This document shows, one piece after another, positions 37,473 through 46,405 of a stretch of DNA of 46,538 nucleotides (within the stretch, counting starts at the first letter, position 1; each line of letters opens with the position of its first letter). Below the pieces are notes generated by a model. It saw only the letters and a list, made by a program, of their open reading frames with translations. It made no database searches and was not told the origin of the DNA. A program made the position numbers and the translations under genes. This DNA comes from Paracoccaceae bacterium (lineage in GTDB: Bacteria > Pseudomonadota > Alphaproteobacteria > Rhodobacterales > Rhodobacteraceae). The stretch is taken from contig SKYA01000011.1 of the NCBI GenBank assembly GCA_007128135.1, positions 1 to 46,538 of the forward strand, in the 5' to 3' direction.

Positions 37473-37501
37473 AGATTGCGCCCTGCGCGCGGGCTTTGCA
37501 A
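37473..37501 (-). promoter_or_regulatory. Possible promoter of the cdd-deoB-add-upp operon
   Basis: On the minus strand, TTGCAA (37496-37501), a 17-base spacer and CAATCT (37473-37478) precede the cdd start by 25 bases. The -10 match is weak. Confidence 0.35.
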
Positions 37502-37573
37502 GCGACACGGGTGATTTTCCGTTTCCCGCTGAAAGACCATGCTGTAAAACGGCATTGCAGCGGGGAACATATT

Positions 37574-37587
37574 GTTTAACCTTAAAC
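37574..37587. promoter_or_regulatory. Palindrome GTTTAA-CC-TTAAAC in the cdd/maeB divergent region
   Basis: A perfect six-base inverted repeat with a two-base centre lies 25 bases before the maeB ATG, in an AT-rich island within GC-rich DNA. It is a candidate operator over the maeB promoter; the regulator is unknown. Confidence 0.4.
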
Positions 37588-37611
37588 CAATTGCTGCACG
37601 GGGGAGAGCTG

Positions 37612-39891
37612 ATGCCAGAGACACCATCCGATGACAACCGCCATCCGGCGCTTCTGTATCATGAATTCCCCCGACCCGGTAAGCTCGAGGTGCGGCCCAC
37701 CAAGCCGCTTGCGAATGGCTATGACCTCTCGCGCGCCTATTCACCCGGCGTGGCCGAGGCCTGCAACGAGATCAGGGCCAATCCCGACAACGCCGCACGC
37801 TATACCACCCGAGGCAATCTGGTCGCGGTCATCTCGAACGGAACCGCAGTGCTGGGTCTGGGCAATATCGGGGCGCTGGCATCAAAACCGGTGATGGAGG
37901 GCAAGGCCCTCCTGTTCAAGAAATTCGCCAATATCGACTGTTTCGACATCGAGGTTGACGAACCCGACCCGGAAAAACTGGCCGAGATCGTCTGCGCGCT
38001 GGAACCGACTTTCGGCGCCATCAATCTGGAAGACATCAAGGCGCCCGACTGTTTCATCGTCGAGAAGATCTGCCGCGAGCGCATGGGGATCCCGGTCTTT
38101 CACGACGACCAGCACGGCACCGCCATCGTGGTGGGTGCGGCCGCGACCAATGCGCTGCGCGTTGCGGGCAAGCGGTTCGAGGATATCCGGATTGTCAGCA
38201 CTGGCGGTGGCGCAGCCGGAATCGCCTGTCTCAACATGCTGATGAAACTGGGGGTGAAGCGCGAGAATATCTGGCTGTGCGACATTCACGGGCTGGTCTA
38301 TCTGGGCCGCGATGTGGACATGAACCCGCAGAAGGCCGCCTTTGCACAGGACACGGACAAGCGCAGTCTGGACGATGTGATCGACGGTGCGGATCTGTTT
38401 CTGGGACTGTCCGGCCCGGGTGTCCTGAAACCTGAACAGGTGGCGCGGATGGCCGCGCGCCCGATCATCTTCGCGCTGGCCAATCCTATGCCCGAAATCA
38501 TGCCCGATGCCGTGCGCGCGGTCGCGCCGGATGCGCTGATTGCCACGGGCCGGTCGGATTTTCCCAATCAGGTCAATAATGTGTTGTGCTTTCCATTCAT
38601 CTTTCGCGGCGCGCTTGATGTCGGCGCGACCGAGATCAATGATGCGATGCAGATCGGCTGCGTCGAGGGGATTGCCGCGCTCGCCCGCGCCACCACCAGC
38701 GCCGAAGCCGCGGCGGCCTACAAGGGCGAGCAGCTCAGTTTCGGGCCCGATTACCTGATCCCGAAACCCTTTGATCCGCGCCTGATGGGGATTGTGGCCA
38801 GTGCCGTGGCCAAGGCCGCGATGGAATCGGGCGTGGCCAGGCGCCCGGTGGCAGACCTTGCGGCCTACAAGGCCGCGCTGGATGCCTCGGTCTTCCGCTC
38901 GGCCATGATCATGCGGCCGGTGTTCGAGGCGGCGCGTGTGGCCTCGCGCCGGATCGTCTTTGCCGAGGGCGAGGACGAGCGCGTGCTGCGTGCGGCCTCG
39001 GCCATGCTGGACGAGACAACCGAGGTGCCCATTCTGATCGGTCGCCCCGATGTGATCGAGATGCGGCTGGAACGGGCCGGACTCTCGATCCGGCCTGGGC
39101 GCGATTTCGAACTGGTCAACCCGCAGGATGACCCACGATATCGCGACTACTGGCAAAGCTATCATGCACTGATGGAGCGGCGCGGTGTCACGCCGGATCT
39201 GGCGCGGGCGATCCTGCGCACAAATACCACGGCGATCGGCGCGATCATGGTGCACCGGGGGGATGCCGACTGCCTCATCTGCGGCACGTTCGGCCAGTTC
39301 CTCTGGCACCTGCAATATGTGACGCAAATCCTCGGCACCGAGGGGCGGCACCCGGTCGGCGCACTGTCGCTGATGATCCAGCAAGAGGGCAACCTGTTCA
39401 TTGCCGACACGCAGGTTCACCCCAACCCCACGCCCGAGCAGGTGGTCGAGACGGCCATCGGCGCGGCCCGCCATGTGCGGCGCTTCGGGCTGAGCCCCAA
39501 GGTGGCGCTGTGTTCGCACAGCCAGTTCGGCAACCTCGACACGCCGTCAGGGCGGGTCATGCGCGAGGCAATGGCGATGCTCGATGCCGCGGGGGTGGAC
39601 TTCGACTATGAGGGCGAGATGCATGTCGATGCGGCCCTTGACCCGGAATTGCGCGCGCGCCTTTTCCCGAACGCGCGGTATGCCGAGCCTGCCAATGTGC
39701 TGATCTTTTCCAATACCGATGCCGCCAGCGGCGTGCGCAACATCCTCAAGACACGCGGTGGCGCGCTCGAGGTGGGGCCGATCCTGATGGGAATGGGCAA
39801 TACGGCGCATATCGTGACACCCTCTATCACGGCGCGGGGACTGTTGAACATGTCAGCCCTGGCCGGAACGCCGGTGGCACAATACGGCTGA
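37612..39891 (+). CDS. maeB: NADP-dependent malic enzyme, MaeB type with phosphotransacetylase-like domain
   Basis: The 759-residue protein has an N-terminal malic-enzyme half (about residues 1-430; [46 protein letters not shown]) and a C-terminal phosphotransacetylase-like half (about 440-759; [30 protein letters not shown]). MaeB oxidatively decarboxylates malate to pyruvate, yielding NADPH; the PTA half is regulatory and not known to make acetyl-phosphate. Start ATG follows GGGGGAGAG by three to six bases. A frame opening at 37423 enters the cdd promoter. It is divergent from the nucleoside-salvage operon. Confidence 0.95.
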   Translation: MPETPSDDNRHPALLYHEFPRPGKLEVRPTKPLANGYDLSRAYSPGVAEACNEIRANPDNAARYTTRGNLVAVISNGTAVLGLGNIGALASKPVMEGKALLFKKFANIDCFDIEVDEPDPEKLAEIVCALEPTFGAINLEDIKAPDCFIVEKICRERMGIPVFHDDQHGTAIVVGAAATNALRVAGKRFEDIRIVSTGGGAAGIACLNMLMKLGVKRENIWLCDIHGLVYLGRDVDMNPQKAAFAQDTDKRSLDDVIDGADLFLGLSGPGVLKPEQVARMAARPIIFALANPMPEIMPDAVRAVAPDALIATGRSDFPNQVNNVLCFPFIFRGALDVGATEINDAMQIGCVEGIAALARATTSAEAAAAYKGEQLSFGPDYLIPKPFDPRLMGIVASAVAKAAMESGVARRPVADLAAYKAALDASVFRSAMIMRPVFEAARVASRRIVFAEGEDERVLRAASAMLDETTEVPILIGRPDVIEMRLERAGLSIRPGRDFELVNPQDDPRYRDYWQSYHALMERRGVTPDLARAILRTNTTAIGAIMVHRGDADCLICGTFGQFLWHLQYVTQILGTEGRHPVGALSLMIQQEGNLFIADTQVHPNPTPEQVVETAIGAARHVRRFGLSPKVALCSHSQFGNLDTPSGRVMREAMAMLDAAGVDFDYEGEMHVDAALDPELRARLFPNARYAEPANVLIFSNTDAASGVRNILKTRGGALEVGPILMGMGNTAHIVTPSITARGLLNMSALAGTPVAQYG

Positions 39892-39898
39892 GAGCAGC

Positions 39899-39919
39899 GC
39901 CGGAAGGGTGACCTTCGGC
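39899..39919 (+). terminator. Possible stem-loop after maeB
   Basis: GCC(G)GAAGG pairs with CCTTCGGC around GTGA with one bulged G, eight bases after the maeB stop. There is no T tract, so it is a weak candidate. Confidence 0.35.
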
Positions 39920-39983
39920 CGGGCGCCTTCGATGTTGCCGTCTTGCAACAGAAACACCGAAGGCAGCGGTGCTGGGGCAGCGT

Positions 39984-39997
39984 TTGATATAGATCAT
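39984..39997. promoter_or_regulatory. FNR/FnrL-type box upstream of the outer-membrane protein gene
   Basis: TTGAT-ATAG-ATCAT matches the FNR consensus TTGAT-N4-ATCAA at nine of ten positions. It lies about 120 bases before ATG 40117. The family (FnrL, Nnr, Crp-like) is known in Rhodobacter; which protein binds here is inference. Confidence 0.55.
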
Positions 39998-40116
39998 GAC
40001 ACTTTCATCCCAGCCTCGCTAGGGGATGGTCCGAGGGGTGAATTACGTTGCTACAAGTTGCGTCGAGTGATATCGGCCGCCGCCCCTTGTTTTTTGGGCA
40101 TGAAGAGGAGGCCAGA

Positions 40117-40884
40117 ATGACAATGACAATTAAGATTCTCGCCGTGGGTGCACTTGGCGTGGCCGCAACAACCGGAGCCGCAATTGCCACCGAGGCCAGC
40201 AAGGGGCAGGCTCAGCCAGTTGTAATCACGGCGCCCGCCGCGCCTGCACCGACGCACTGGAACGGATTCTATGGCGGTGGCTCGCTCGGAATGGGCAGCA
40301 CAAATTACAAGCTCGACGCAACGGCATCCATTCAGGGCAACCCGATTGCCGGTATCAGCCTGCCCGATCTGGGCGGCACCGGCGCGGTTTACGGGCTGCA
40401 GGCCGGTTATAACTGGCGTGCCACGGATCAGCTCGTGTTGGGCGTACAGATCGACGCCAACATGACTAACGTGACCAATACCACCACCGGCTTCATAACC
40501 GGGGTGGGATCACTGGATTACGAACTCAAGCCGCGCCATGAGATGGCGCTGACGCTGCGCCTGGGCTATGTACCAAGCGAGCGGACCATGATCTATGGTC
40601 TTGCAGGGGTTAGCCGTGCGCGGTTCCAGGGGACGCTGAACATCAATGATGGCGGCGGGGTAAATGTGTTCGCGACCAACTATTCGTTCGACCGCACGGG
40701 CTGGACCGTCGGGGCCGGGATCGCGACCATGGTGACCGACCAGATTTCGGTCGGGCTGGAGTATCGTTATACCGATTACCGTCGCCATACGCTGTTCAAT
40801 GGCACAGTCGGGCCGGCTCTGATCGATACTGGCTTCAACACGACAATGCAGTCGGTCCGGGGCACGGTGAACTTCCACTTCTGA
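40117..40884 (+). CDS. Outer-membrane beta-barrel protein (Omp25/OmpA-like barrel)
   Basis: The 255-residue precursor has a signal peptide (about residues 1-25; IKILAVGALGVAATTGAA) and a Pro/Ala-rich segment, then an eight-stranded barrel starting at WNGFYGGGSLGMG and ending in RGTVNFHF, whose C-terminal Phe is the outer-membrane insertion signal. Alternating strands such as VYGLQAGYNWRATDQLVLGVQID, ALTLRLGYVPSERTMIYGLAGV and WTVGAGIATMVTDQISVGLEYRYTDY match the Omp25/31-like PF13505 pattern. Start ATG follows GAGGAGG; a second in-frame ATG is two codons later. The upstream region carries an FNR-type box. Function is unknown; such barrels can be structural or surface-exposed antigens. Confidence 0.92.
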   Translation: MTMTIKILAVGALGVAATTGAAIATEASKGQAQPVVITAPAAPAPTHWNGFYGGGSLGMGSTNYKLDATASIQGNPIAGISLPDLGGTGAVYGLQAGYNWRATDQLVLGVQIDANMTNVTNTTTGFITGVGSLDYELKPRHEMALTLRLGYVPSERTMIYGLAGVSRARFQGTLNINDGGGVNVFATNYSFDRTGWTVGAGIATMVTDQISVGLEYRYTDYRRHTLFNGTVGPALIDTGFNTTMQSVRGTVNFHF

Positions 40885-40941
40885 TTGACGACCGGTATTC
40901 CGGCACACGATTCCGGGCGGCCGAGAGGCCGCCCGGATGTC

Positions 40942-41020
40942 TTTGCAAACAGGTTCCGCCAACGAGCCCTTCCTAGGCGGAGAAGTTCACTTTGCAAATT
41001 TAATTGGACAAGGTTGCAAA
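40942..41020. promoter_or_regulatory. TTTGCAAA boxes upstream of prpE (ScfR/PccR-type candidate operators)
   Basis: TTTGCAAA occurs at 40942-40949 and 40991-40998, with GTTGCAAA (7 of 8) at 41013-41020. The last two are 22 bp centre to centre. PccR, the Rhodobacter short-chain acyl-CoA regulator, binds TTTGCAAA pairs at a closer spacing, so the assignment is suggestive, not proven. Confidence 0.5.
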
Positions 41021-41118
41021 TTAATCGACGCAGCGCGCGTCTGTTTCCGGTAACGGATATTGCGCGCTTGCGGTTGCGGGGCTATCCCTGCCGCGGTCAT
41101 CACGAAGGAGGAGTCACG

Positions 41119-43011
41119 ATGCGCTATGCCGATCTGCACCAGAGATCACTGACAGACCCCGAAGGATTCTGGATGGAGCAGGCGCAGGCCATCGACTGGG
41201 ACAAGCCCCCTTCCAAAGCCCTGTTCGACGCCAATGCACCGCTCTATGAATGGTTTGCCGATGGCATGGTCAACATGTGCTGGAACGCGCTCGACCGGCA
41301 TGTGGAGGGCGGGCGCGGCGATCAGGTCGCGGTCATCCATGACAGCCCCATCACAGGCACCAAGACCAGCCTGACCTATGCCGCGATGCGCGAACGCGTG
41401 GCCCGTCTGGCCGGCGCGCTGAAGGCGCGCGGCGTTGAGAAGGGCGACCGCGTCATCATCTACATGCCGATGATCCCCGAAGCGCTGATGGCGATGCTGG
41501 CCTGCACAAGGCTGGGCGCGATCCATTCGGTGGTCTTCGGTGGCTTTGCCGCCAATGAACTTGCAGTCCGGATCGACGACGCGCAGCCGAAATGTGTCAT
41601 CGCTGCCTCCTGCGGGCTCGAACCGGGACGAGTAATCCATTACAAGCCGCTGCTGGACGGCGCCATCGAGACAGCCCGCCACAAGCCCGAATTCTGCGTG
41701 ATCTTCCAGCGTGAACAGGAAACCGCGGCACTGATCGACGGGCGCGATCTGGACTGGAGCGCATTCCAGGACGGTGTGGCGCCCGCCGACTGCGTTCCGG
41801 TCGAGGGGAATCATCCGGCCTATATCCTCTACACATCGGGCACGACCGGCCAGCCCAAGGGCGTGATCCGGCCTACCGGCGGGTATATGGTCGCGCTGCA
41901 ATGGACGATGAAAAACATCTACAACGTGGACCCCGGCGATGTGTTCTGGACCGCCTCGGATGTGGGCTGGGTCGTGGGGCATTCCTATATCTGCTACGCG
42001 CCGCTCATCACCGGCAACACAACCATCGTCTTCGAGGGCAAACCGGTCGGCACGCCCGATGCCGGCACCTTCTGGCGGGTGATCTCGGAACATCGGGTCA
42101 AGAGTTTCTTCACCGCTCCGACGGCGTTTCGTGCCGTCAAGCGCGAGGATCCGAAAGGCGAGTTCGTGCGGAAATACGACCTCTCCTGCCTGAAGACAGT
42201 CTATCTCGCCGGCGAACGTGCCGACCCCGACACCATCCTGTGGGCGCAGGACCAACTCAATGTGCCGGTAATCGACCACTGGTGGCAGACCGAGAGCGGC
42301 TGGCCCATGGCCGCGAATCCGGTGGGCTGCGAGATGCTGCCGGTCAAGCTCGGCTCGCCCGCCGTGGCCATGCCCGGCTATGATGTGCACGTGCTTGACG
42401 AGGGCGGCCATCCGGTTGGCCCCGGCACGCTCGGGGCCATCGCCGTCAAACTGCCCCTGCCCCCTGGCACATTGCCCAACCTATGGAATGCCGAGGCGCG
42501 TTTCCGCAAAAGCTACCTCGACCAGTTCCCCGGCTATTATGCCACGGGCGACGCGGGCTATCTGGACGAGGATGGCTATGTCTACATCATGGCACGCACC
42601 GATGACGTCATCAACGTCGCGGGCCACAGGCTCTCGACCGGAGGAATGGAAGAGGTGCTGGCCAGCCACCCTGATGTCGCCGAATGCGCGGTGATCGGGG
42701 TTGCGGACGACCTCAAGGGACAACTGCCGCTGGGTTTCCTGTGCCTCAACAAGGGCACTACGCGCGACAGCGCCGATATCGTGCGCGAATGCGTGACACT
42801 GGTGCGCGACCGCATCGGGCCGGTGGCGGCCTTCAAGCTGGCCGTGGTGGTGGACCGCCTGCCCAAGACACGTTCCGGAAAGATCCTGCGCGGCACGATG
42901 GTTTCGATCGCCGATGGCAAGGAATTCCGGATGCCCGCGACGATAGACGATCCGGCCATTCTGGACGAGATTGCCGCAGGCCTGAAAACGCTGGGGTATC
43001 CTCAGGGATAG
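41119..43011 (+). CDS. prpE: Propionyl-CoA synthetase (propionate--CoA ligase)
   Basis: The 630-residue AMP-forming ligase activates propionate to propionyl-CoA. Motifs: A3 YTSGTTGQPKGVIRPTGGY (about residues 236-254), A5 WWQTESGWPM, A7 YYATGDAGYLDEDGYVYIMAR, A10 PKTRSGKILRGT with the regulatory, acetylatable Lys. The overall sequence resembles PrpE more than acetyl-CoA synthetase (RPTGGYMVALQWTMKNIYNVDP), and PrpE is named on that basis. Start ATG follows GAAGGAGGAG. Propionyl-CoA then needs carboxylation and a B12-dependent mutase; a B12 adenosyltransferase gene lies 2.7 kb downstream. Confidence 0.93.
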   Translation: MRYADLHQRSLTDPEGFWMEQAQAIDWDKPPSKALFDANAPLYEWFADGMVNMCWNALDRHVEGGRGDQVAVIHDSPITGTKTSLTYAAMRERVARLAGALKARGVEKGDRVIIYMPMIPEALMAMLACTRLGAIHSVVFGGFAANELAVRIDDAQPKCVIAASCGLEPGRVIHYKPLLDGAIETARHKPEFCVIFQREQETAALIDGRDLDWSAFQDGVAPADCVPVEGNHPAYILYTSGTTGQPKGVIRPTGGYMVALQWTMKNIYNVDPGDVFWTASDVGWVVGHSYICYAPLITGNTTIVFEGKPVGTPDAGTFWRVISEHRVKSFFTAPTAFRAVKREDPKGEFVRKYDLSCLKTVYLAGERADPDTILWAQDQLNVPVIDHWWQTESGWPMAANPVGCEMLPVKLGSPAVAMPGYDVHVLDEGGHPVGPGTLGAIAVKLPLPPGTLPNLWNAEARFRKSYLDQFPGYYATGDAGYLDEDGYVYIMARTDDVINVAGHRLSTGGMEEVLASHPDVAECAVIGVADDLKGQLPLGFLCLNKGTTRDSADIVRECVTLVRDRIGPVAAFKLAVVVDRLPKTRSGKILRGTMVSIADGKEFRMPATIDDPAILDEIAAGLKTLGYPQG

Positions 43012-43218
43012 ACATCGGCATCTGATGACCATCTTTCGTGCAAGGATGTTGTGAAGCGCCCGACCTTCGGCTTAAGGTTGCGAACGAGGCCCCGTTGTCC
43101 GGTAGCGGGACTGCCAACGATGCGGGGGCTGTCGGATCGGGACGCACGATGGTGGCGTGATGGAGCATGACAGGATTGCTTGCAGGCGCGGGTACGCCCG
43201 TGTCCGGGACCAGGCCGC

Positions 43219-44589
43219 ATGACACGGCAGGATCAGCCTGTCAGACTGGGCGATGTGTTGCTCGTCGAGGACACTCCATCGCTGCAGATGCTTTATCGCA
43301 CCGTTCTGCGCAAGGCAGGTTTTCCGCCGCTTAGCGCCATGACCGGCGCGGAGGCGCTGGAACTCTTCGCGGAGAACCTGCCGCGCGTCGTGCTGCTGGA
43401 CCTGATGCTGCCAGACACTGACGGGCTGAGTGTAATGAACGAGATGCTGCGTCAGCAACCGGAGACGCGGGTGATCGTGATTTCCGCCAACGGGTCGATC
43501 AGCAACGCCGTTGAGGCGACGCGTGCCGGGGCGCATGATTTCCTCGTGAAGCCGCTGGGAGACCTGCGTCTGGTCAGTGCGGTTGCCAATGCCATGGGCG
43601 CGAGCAAACGCCGCGCAAGCCAGAAACCCGTCCTCAGCCGCGACTTGATGACCTTCGGCGACCGCGCGTTTCTGGGTCGCTCGCCTGCCATTCGCCGCGT
43701 GCGTGAGCAGACCAGCGCGATTGCCGGCTCGCTCGCCCCGGTCTTCATTCTGGGCGAAAGCGGGACCGGCAAATGCGCCTGTGCCGAAATGATCCATGCC
43801 CGCTCGCCCCGCGCCAGAGGCAAGATGGTCCTGATCAGTTGTCGTGGCCAGCCTCATGCAGTGCTGGAACAGACCCTTTTCGGCCCGGAGGTGGCCGCCA
43901 ACGGGATGGTCGGAGGGGCGCTGGCGCGGGCGCATGGCAGCAGCCTCTATCTGGAAAACCCCGAGGCCTTGCCCCTGCCGCTGCAGGACCGGCTGCTCGC
44001 CCTGCTGGACTCGGGCAGGATCACACCGGTCGGGGGCTCGGCGCCGCAGCCGCTCGACATCCGGCTGATCTGCTCGGCCCCGCGCGACCCGCGCGAGGAG
44101 AACCTGCGCGACGACCTGTTCTACCGGTTGTTCGTGATCGCCCTGCACATGCCGCCGTTGCGCGCACGCCGCGAGGATATCCCGTTTCTGGCGCAGAGCC
44201 TTCTGGGCGAGGTCGCGCAGCAGGAACGCAAGCGATTTACCCGGCTTTCACAGGACGCCCTTGACGCCCTTGCGCGCCAGCCCTGGCCGGGCAATCTGCG
44301 GGAACTGGCGAATGTGCTTCGACAGGCAGTGGTGCTGAATTCCGGGCCGATCCTCACGCGCGCCATGCTGGAGCCCCATCTGCGCGCCGCACCCGATACG
44401 GACCAGCCCGCCCCTGCCCCTCCCGAAGACGCCCTTGCAGGACTCACCATGGCCGAAATCGAGCGGCGCGTGATCGAGGCCGCGATCGAGCGTCATGGCG
44501 GCTCGGTTCCGCAGGCCGCGCGCGAACTGGACATTGCGCCCTCGACCATCTACCGCAAACGCGACTCCTGGGACTTGTCACAGGGCTAG
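43219..44589 (+). CDS. NtrC-like response regulator with degenerate sigma-54 motifs
   Basis: The 456-residue protein has a receiver domain (residues 10-125; phospho-acceptor Asp61 in VVLLDLMLPDTDG, Lys111 in VKPLGD), an AAA+ domain (about 150-375) and a C-terminal Fis-type HTH (about 415-455; GSVPQAARELDIAPSTIYRKR). Walker A GESGTGK is intact (179-185). The sigma-54 contact loop is absent: where GAFTGA is expected, after TLFGPE, residues 225-233 read VAANGMVGG. Walker B is LYLEN rather than LFLDE. By analogy with R. capsulatus NtrC it may act with sigma-70 or by binding alone. Start 43219 follows AGG. No histidine kinase lies beside it. NtrC-like or LuxO-like is the best name. Confidence 0.9.
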   Translation: MTRQDQPVRLGDVLLVEDTPSLQMLYRTVLRKAGFPPLSAMTGAEALELFAENLPRVVLLDLMLPDTDGLSVMNEMLRQQPETRVIVISANGSISNAVEATRAGAHDFLVKPLGDLRLVSAVANAMGASKRRASQKPVLSRDLMTFGDRAFLGRSPAIRRVREQTSAIAGSLAPVFILGESGTGKCACAEMIHARSPRARGKMVLISCRGQPHAVLEQTLFGPEVAANGMVGGALARAHGSSLYLENPEALPLPLQDRLLALLDSGRITPVGGSAPQPLDIRLICSAPRDPREENLRDDLFYRLFVIALHMPPLRARREDIPFLAQSLLGEVAQQERKRFTRLSQDALDALARQPWPGNLRELANVLRQAVVLNSGPILTRAMLEPHLRAAPDTDQPAPAPPEDALAGLTMAEIERRVIEAAIERHGGSVPQAARELDIAPSTIYRKRDSWDLSQG

Positions 44590-44605
44590 CGGCGACAGGG
44601 CCAGC

Positions 44606-45430
44606 ATGCGCGCCATTCTCATCACCGGCTGCTCGAGCGGCATCGGCCATCACGCAGCCCATGCGCTGGTGCGCCGGGGCTGGCGCGTCTTTGCGACCTG
44701 CCGCAAGCCCGAGGACGTCGCGCGGCTTCAGGGCGAAGGGCTGGAAAGCCTGCCTCTGGACCTGACCGACACGGACAGCATCACTGCTGCGCTGCAAGAG
44801 GTACTGGCCCGTACGGGCGGACAACTGGATGCGCTGTTCAACAATGGCGCCTATGCGATACCCGGCGCGACCGAGGATCTGCCCACCGATGCGCTGCGCG
44901 CCATCTTCGAGACCAATCTCTTCGGCTGGCACGAACTGACCCGTCAGGTACTGCCGGTGATGCGCGCGCAAGGCGGCGGGCGGATCGTGCAGAACTCTTC
45001 GGTGCTGGGGCTGGCGGCGCTGCGCTGGCGCGGGGCCTATGTTGCCACAAAATTCGCGCTCGAGGGGTTGACGGATGTGCTGCGGCTGGAAATGGCGGGC
45101 ACGGGGATCCATGTCTGCCTGATCGAGCCGGGGCCGATAACCTCGCGCATCCGCGAGAACTCGATCCCGCATTTCGAGTCCTGGATCGACTGGCAGGCCA
45201 GCCCCCGCGCCGATCATTACCACGCGGAACTGCTCTCCCGCCTCTACGAGGCAGGAGAGCCGGATTTCTTCGAACTGCCCCCGGATGCCGTCACCCGCCG
45301 CCTGATCCACGCCATCGAGGCGCGCCGCCCGCGCCCGCGGTATTTCGTCACCACGCCGGCCCTTCTGCTGGGCACAGCCCGGCGCCTGTTGCCAACCCGG
45401 CTTCTGGACATGATCTTGCGCAGGATCTGA
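44606..45430 (+). CDS. SDR-family oxidoreductase
   Basis: The 274-residue protein has the classical short-chain dehydrogenase layout: TGCSSGIG glycine motif (residues 7-14), NNGAY (usually NNAG, about 82-86), catalytic Ser in VQNSSVLGL and YxxxK in AYVATKFALEGLTDVLR, and PGPI after it. Such enzymes use NAD(P)H on alcohols or ketones; the substrate is not evident. The C-terminal part (about 215-274) is Arg-rich with a hydrophobic stretch (PALLLGTARRLLPTRLLDMIL) that could touch membrane. Its start is 16 bases after the response-regulator stop, with AGGG before it. Confidence 0.92.
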   Translation: MRAILITGCSSGIGHHAAHALVRRGWRVFATCRKPEDVARLQGEGLESLPLDLTDTDSITAALQEVLARTGGQLDALFNNGAYAIPGATEDLPTDALRAIFETNLFGWHELTRQVLPVMRAQGGGRIVQNSSVLGLAALRWRGAYVATKFALEGLTDVLRLEMAGTGIHVCLIEPGPITSRIRENSIPHFESWIDWQASPRADHYHAELLSRLYEAGEPDFFELPPDAVTRRLIHAIEARRPRPRYFVTTPALLLGTARRLLPTRLLDMILRRI

Positions 45431-45508
45431 TACAGGCGCAAATAGAGGGTCGCTTTCGCCTGCATGAGGATTAAGTAGGCAGTTGGCCGTCAATGAAAGG
45501 TGCGCATC

Positions 45509-45712
45509 ATGCTTTCGGATCCGTTGTTCATCATCGCAGCGATTGCAGCACTTGTGGTGCTTGGCATCCTTGCTGTGGGCATTGGCGGTTTCGCCCAGGG
45601 CGGCGCCTTCAACCGCAAGCATGGCAACCGGATGATGCGCTGGCGCATCTATGCGCAATTCGCGGCCGTGGCGCTCATCATGGTCTTTGTCTATTTCCGC
45701 AAGGGAGCCTAA
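45509..45712 (+). CDS. Twin-transmembrane (HIG1-like) small membrane protein
   Basis: The 67-residue protein has two predicted membrane helices (about 7-28 and 48-63) joined by GGFAQGGAFNRKHGNRMMRWR. This is the HIG1/DUF (PF04588) pattern found in mitochondria and alphaproteobacteria, linked in mitochondria to respiratory-complex assembly. The start at 45509 follows AAAGG at eight bases; a GTG at 45500 is an alternative. It starts a short plus-strand group with the adenosyltransferase, three bases after its stop. Confidence 0.85.
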   Translation: MLSDPLFIIAAIAALVVLGILAVGIGGFAQGGAFNRKHGNRMMRWRIYAQFAAVALIMVFVYFRKGA

Positions 45713-45715
45713 GCA

Positions 45716-46288
45716 ATGGTCGTTCTGAACAGGATCTATACCCGCACCGGTGATGCCGGTGAAACAGCACTTGGCAACGGGACGCGCGTGGCCAAGCACG
45801 CCCAGCGCGTAACGGCCTATGGAACGGTGGACGAACTCAACGCGACCATCGGTCTTGCCCGGTTGCATGCCACGGGCGAGATGGCGACGGCCTTTTCCCG
45901 TATCCAGAATGACCTCTTCGACCTCGGGGCAGATCTGTGTCGCCCTGACATGGAGCGTGACCAGGAAGCCGAATATCCGCCGCTGCGCATGATCGCGGCA
46001 CAGGTGGACCGCCTTGAATCCGAGATCGACGCCATGAACGCGAAATTGCAGCCCCTGCGCAGCTTCATCCTGCCCGGAGGCTCGGCACTCGCTGCACATC
46101 TGCATCTGTGCCGCACGGTCGCACGCCGGGCCGAGCGCGAGACCGTGGCGCTGGCCACCACCGAGAGTGTCAACGAATCGGCCGTGAAATACCTCAACCG
46201 CCTGTCGGACTGGTTCTTTGTCGCAGGGCGGATCGCCAATAATGACGGCGCGGATGACATTCTCTGGGTGCCCGGCGCCAATCGATAG
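45716..46288 (+). CDS. Cob(I)yrinic acid a,c-diamide adenosyltransferase, PduO type
   Basis: The 190-residue enzyme transfers the adenosyl group of ATP to cob(I)alamin, making adenosylcobalamin. PduO-type motifs are TRTGDAGETALGNG (ATP-binding N-terminus, residues 9-22), DELNATIG (about 39-46), RRAERE (about 136-141) and LNRLSDWFFVAGR (about 161-173). The protein is a single-domain member of ordinary length. Its start follows AAGGGAGCC. It is three bases after the HIG1-like gene. Adenosylcobalamin would serve methylmalonyl-CoA mutase, matching the nearby prpE. Confidence 0.93.
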   Translation: MVVLNRIYTRTGDAGETALGNGTRVAKHAQRVTAYGTVDELNATIGLARLHATGEMATAFSRIQNDLFDLGADLCRPDMERDQEAEYPPLRMIAAQVDRLESEIDAMNAKLQPLRSFILPGGSALAAHLHLCRTVARRAERETVALATTESVNESAVKYLNRLSDWFFVAGRIANNDGADDILWVPGANR

Positions 46289-46405
46289 CGCCAACACACC
46301 CGAAAACGCGGCGTCGCCTGCCCGACATGTGTCGTTTTTTCCCTGTTGTCGCGGGGACAAGACCAGTAAAACCACCGCAGTGAATGCAACAGGAGATCCA
46401 CGCCC

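Noticed and set aside
39908-40120. A 70-codon frame ahead of the outer-membrane barrel gene
   Set aside because: It spans the stem-loop, the FNR box and the barrel's ribosome-binding site, and no motif is visible.
43063-43078. Short hairpin ACCTT-CGGCTT-AAGGT after prpE
   Set aside because: Five base pairs with no T tract; too weak to call a terminator.
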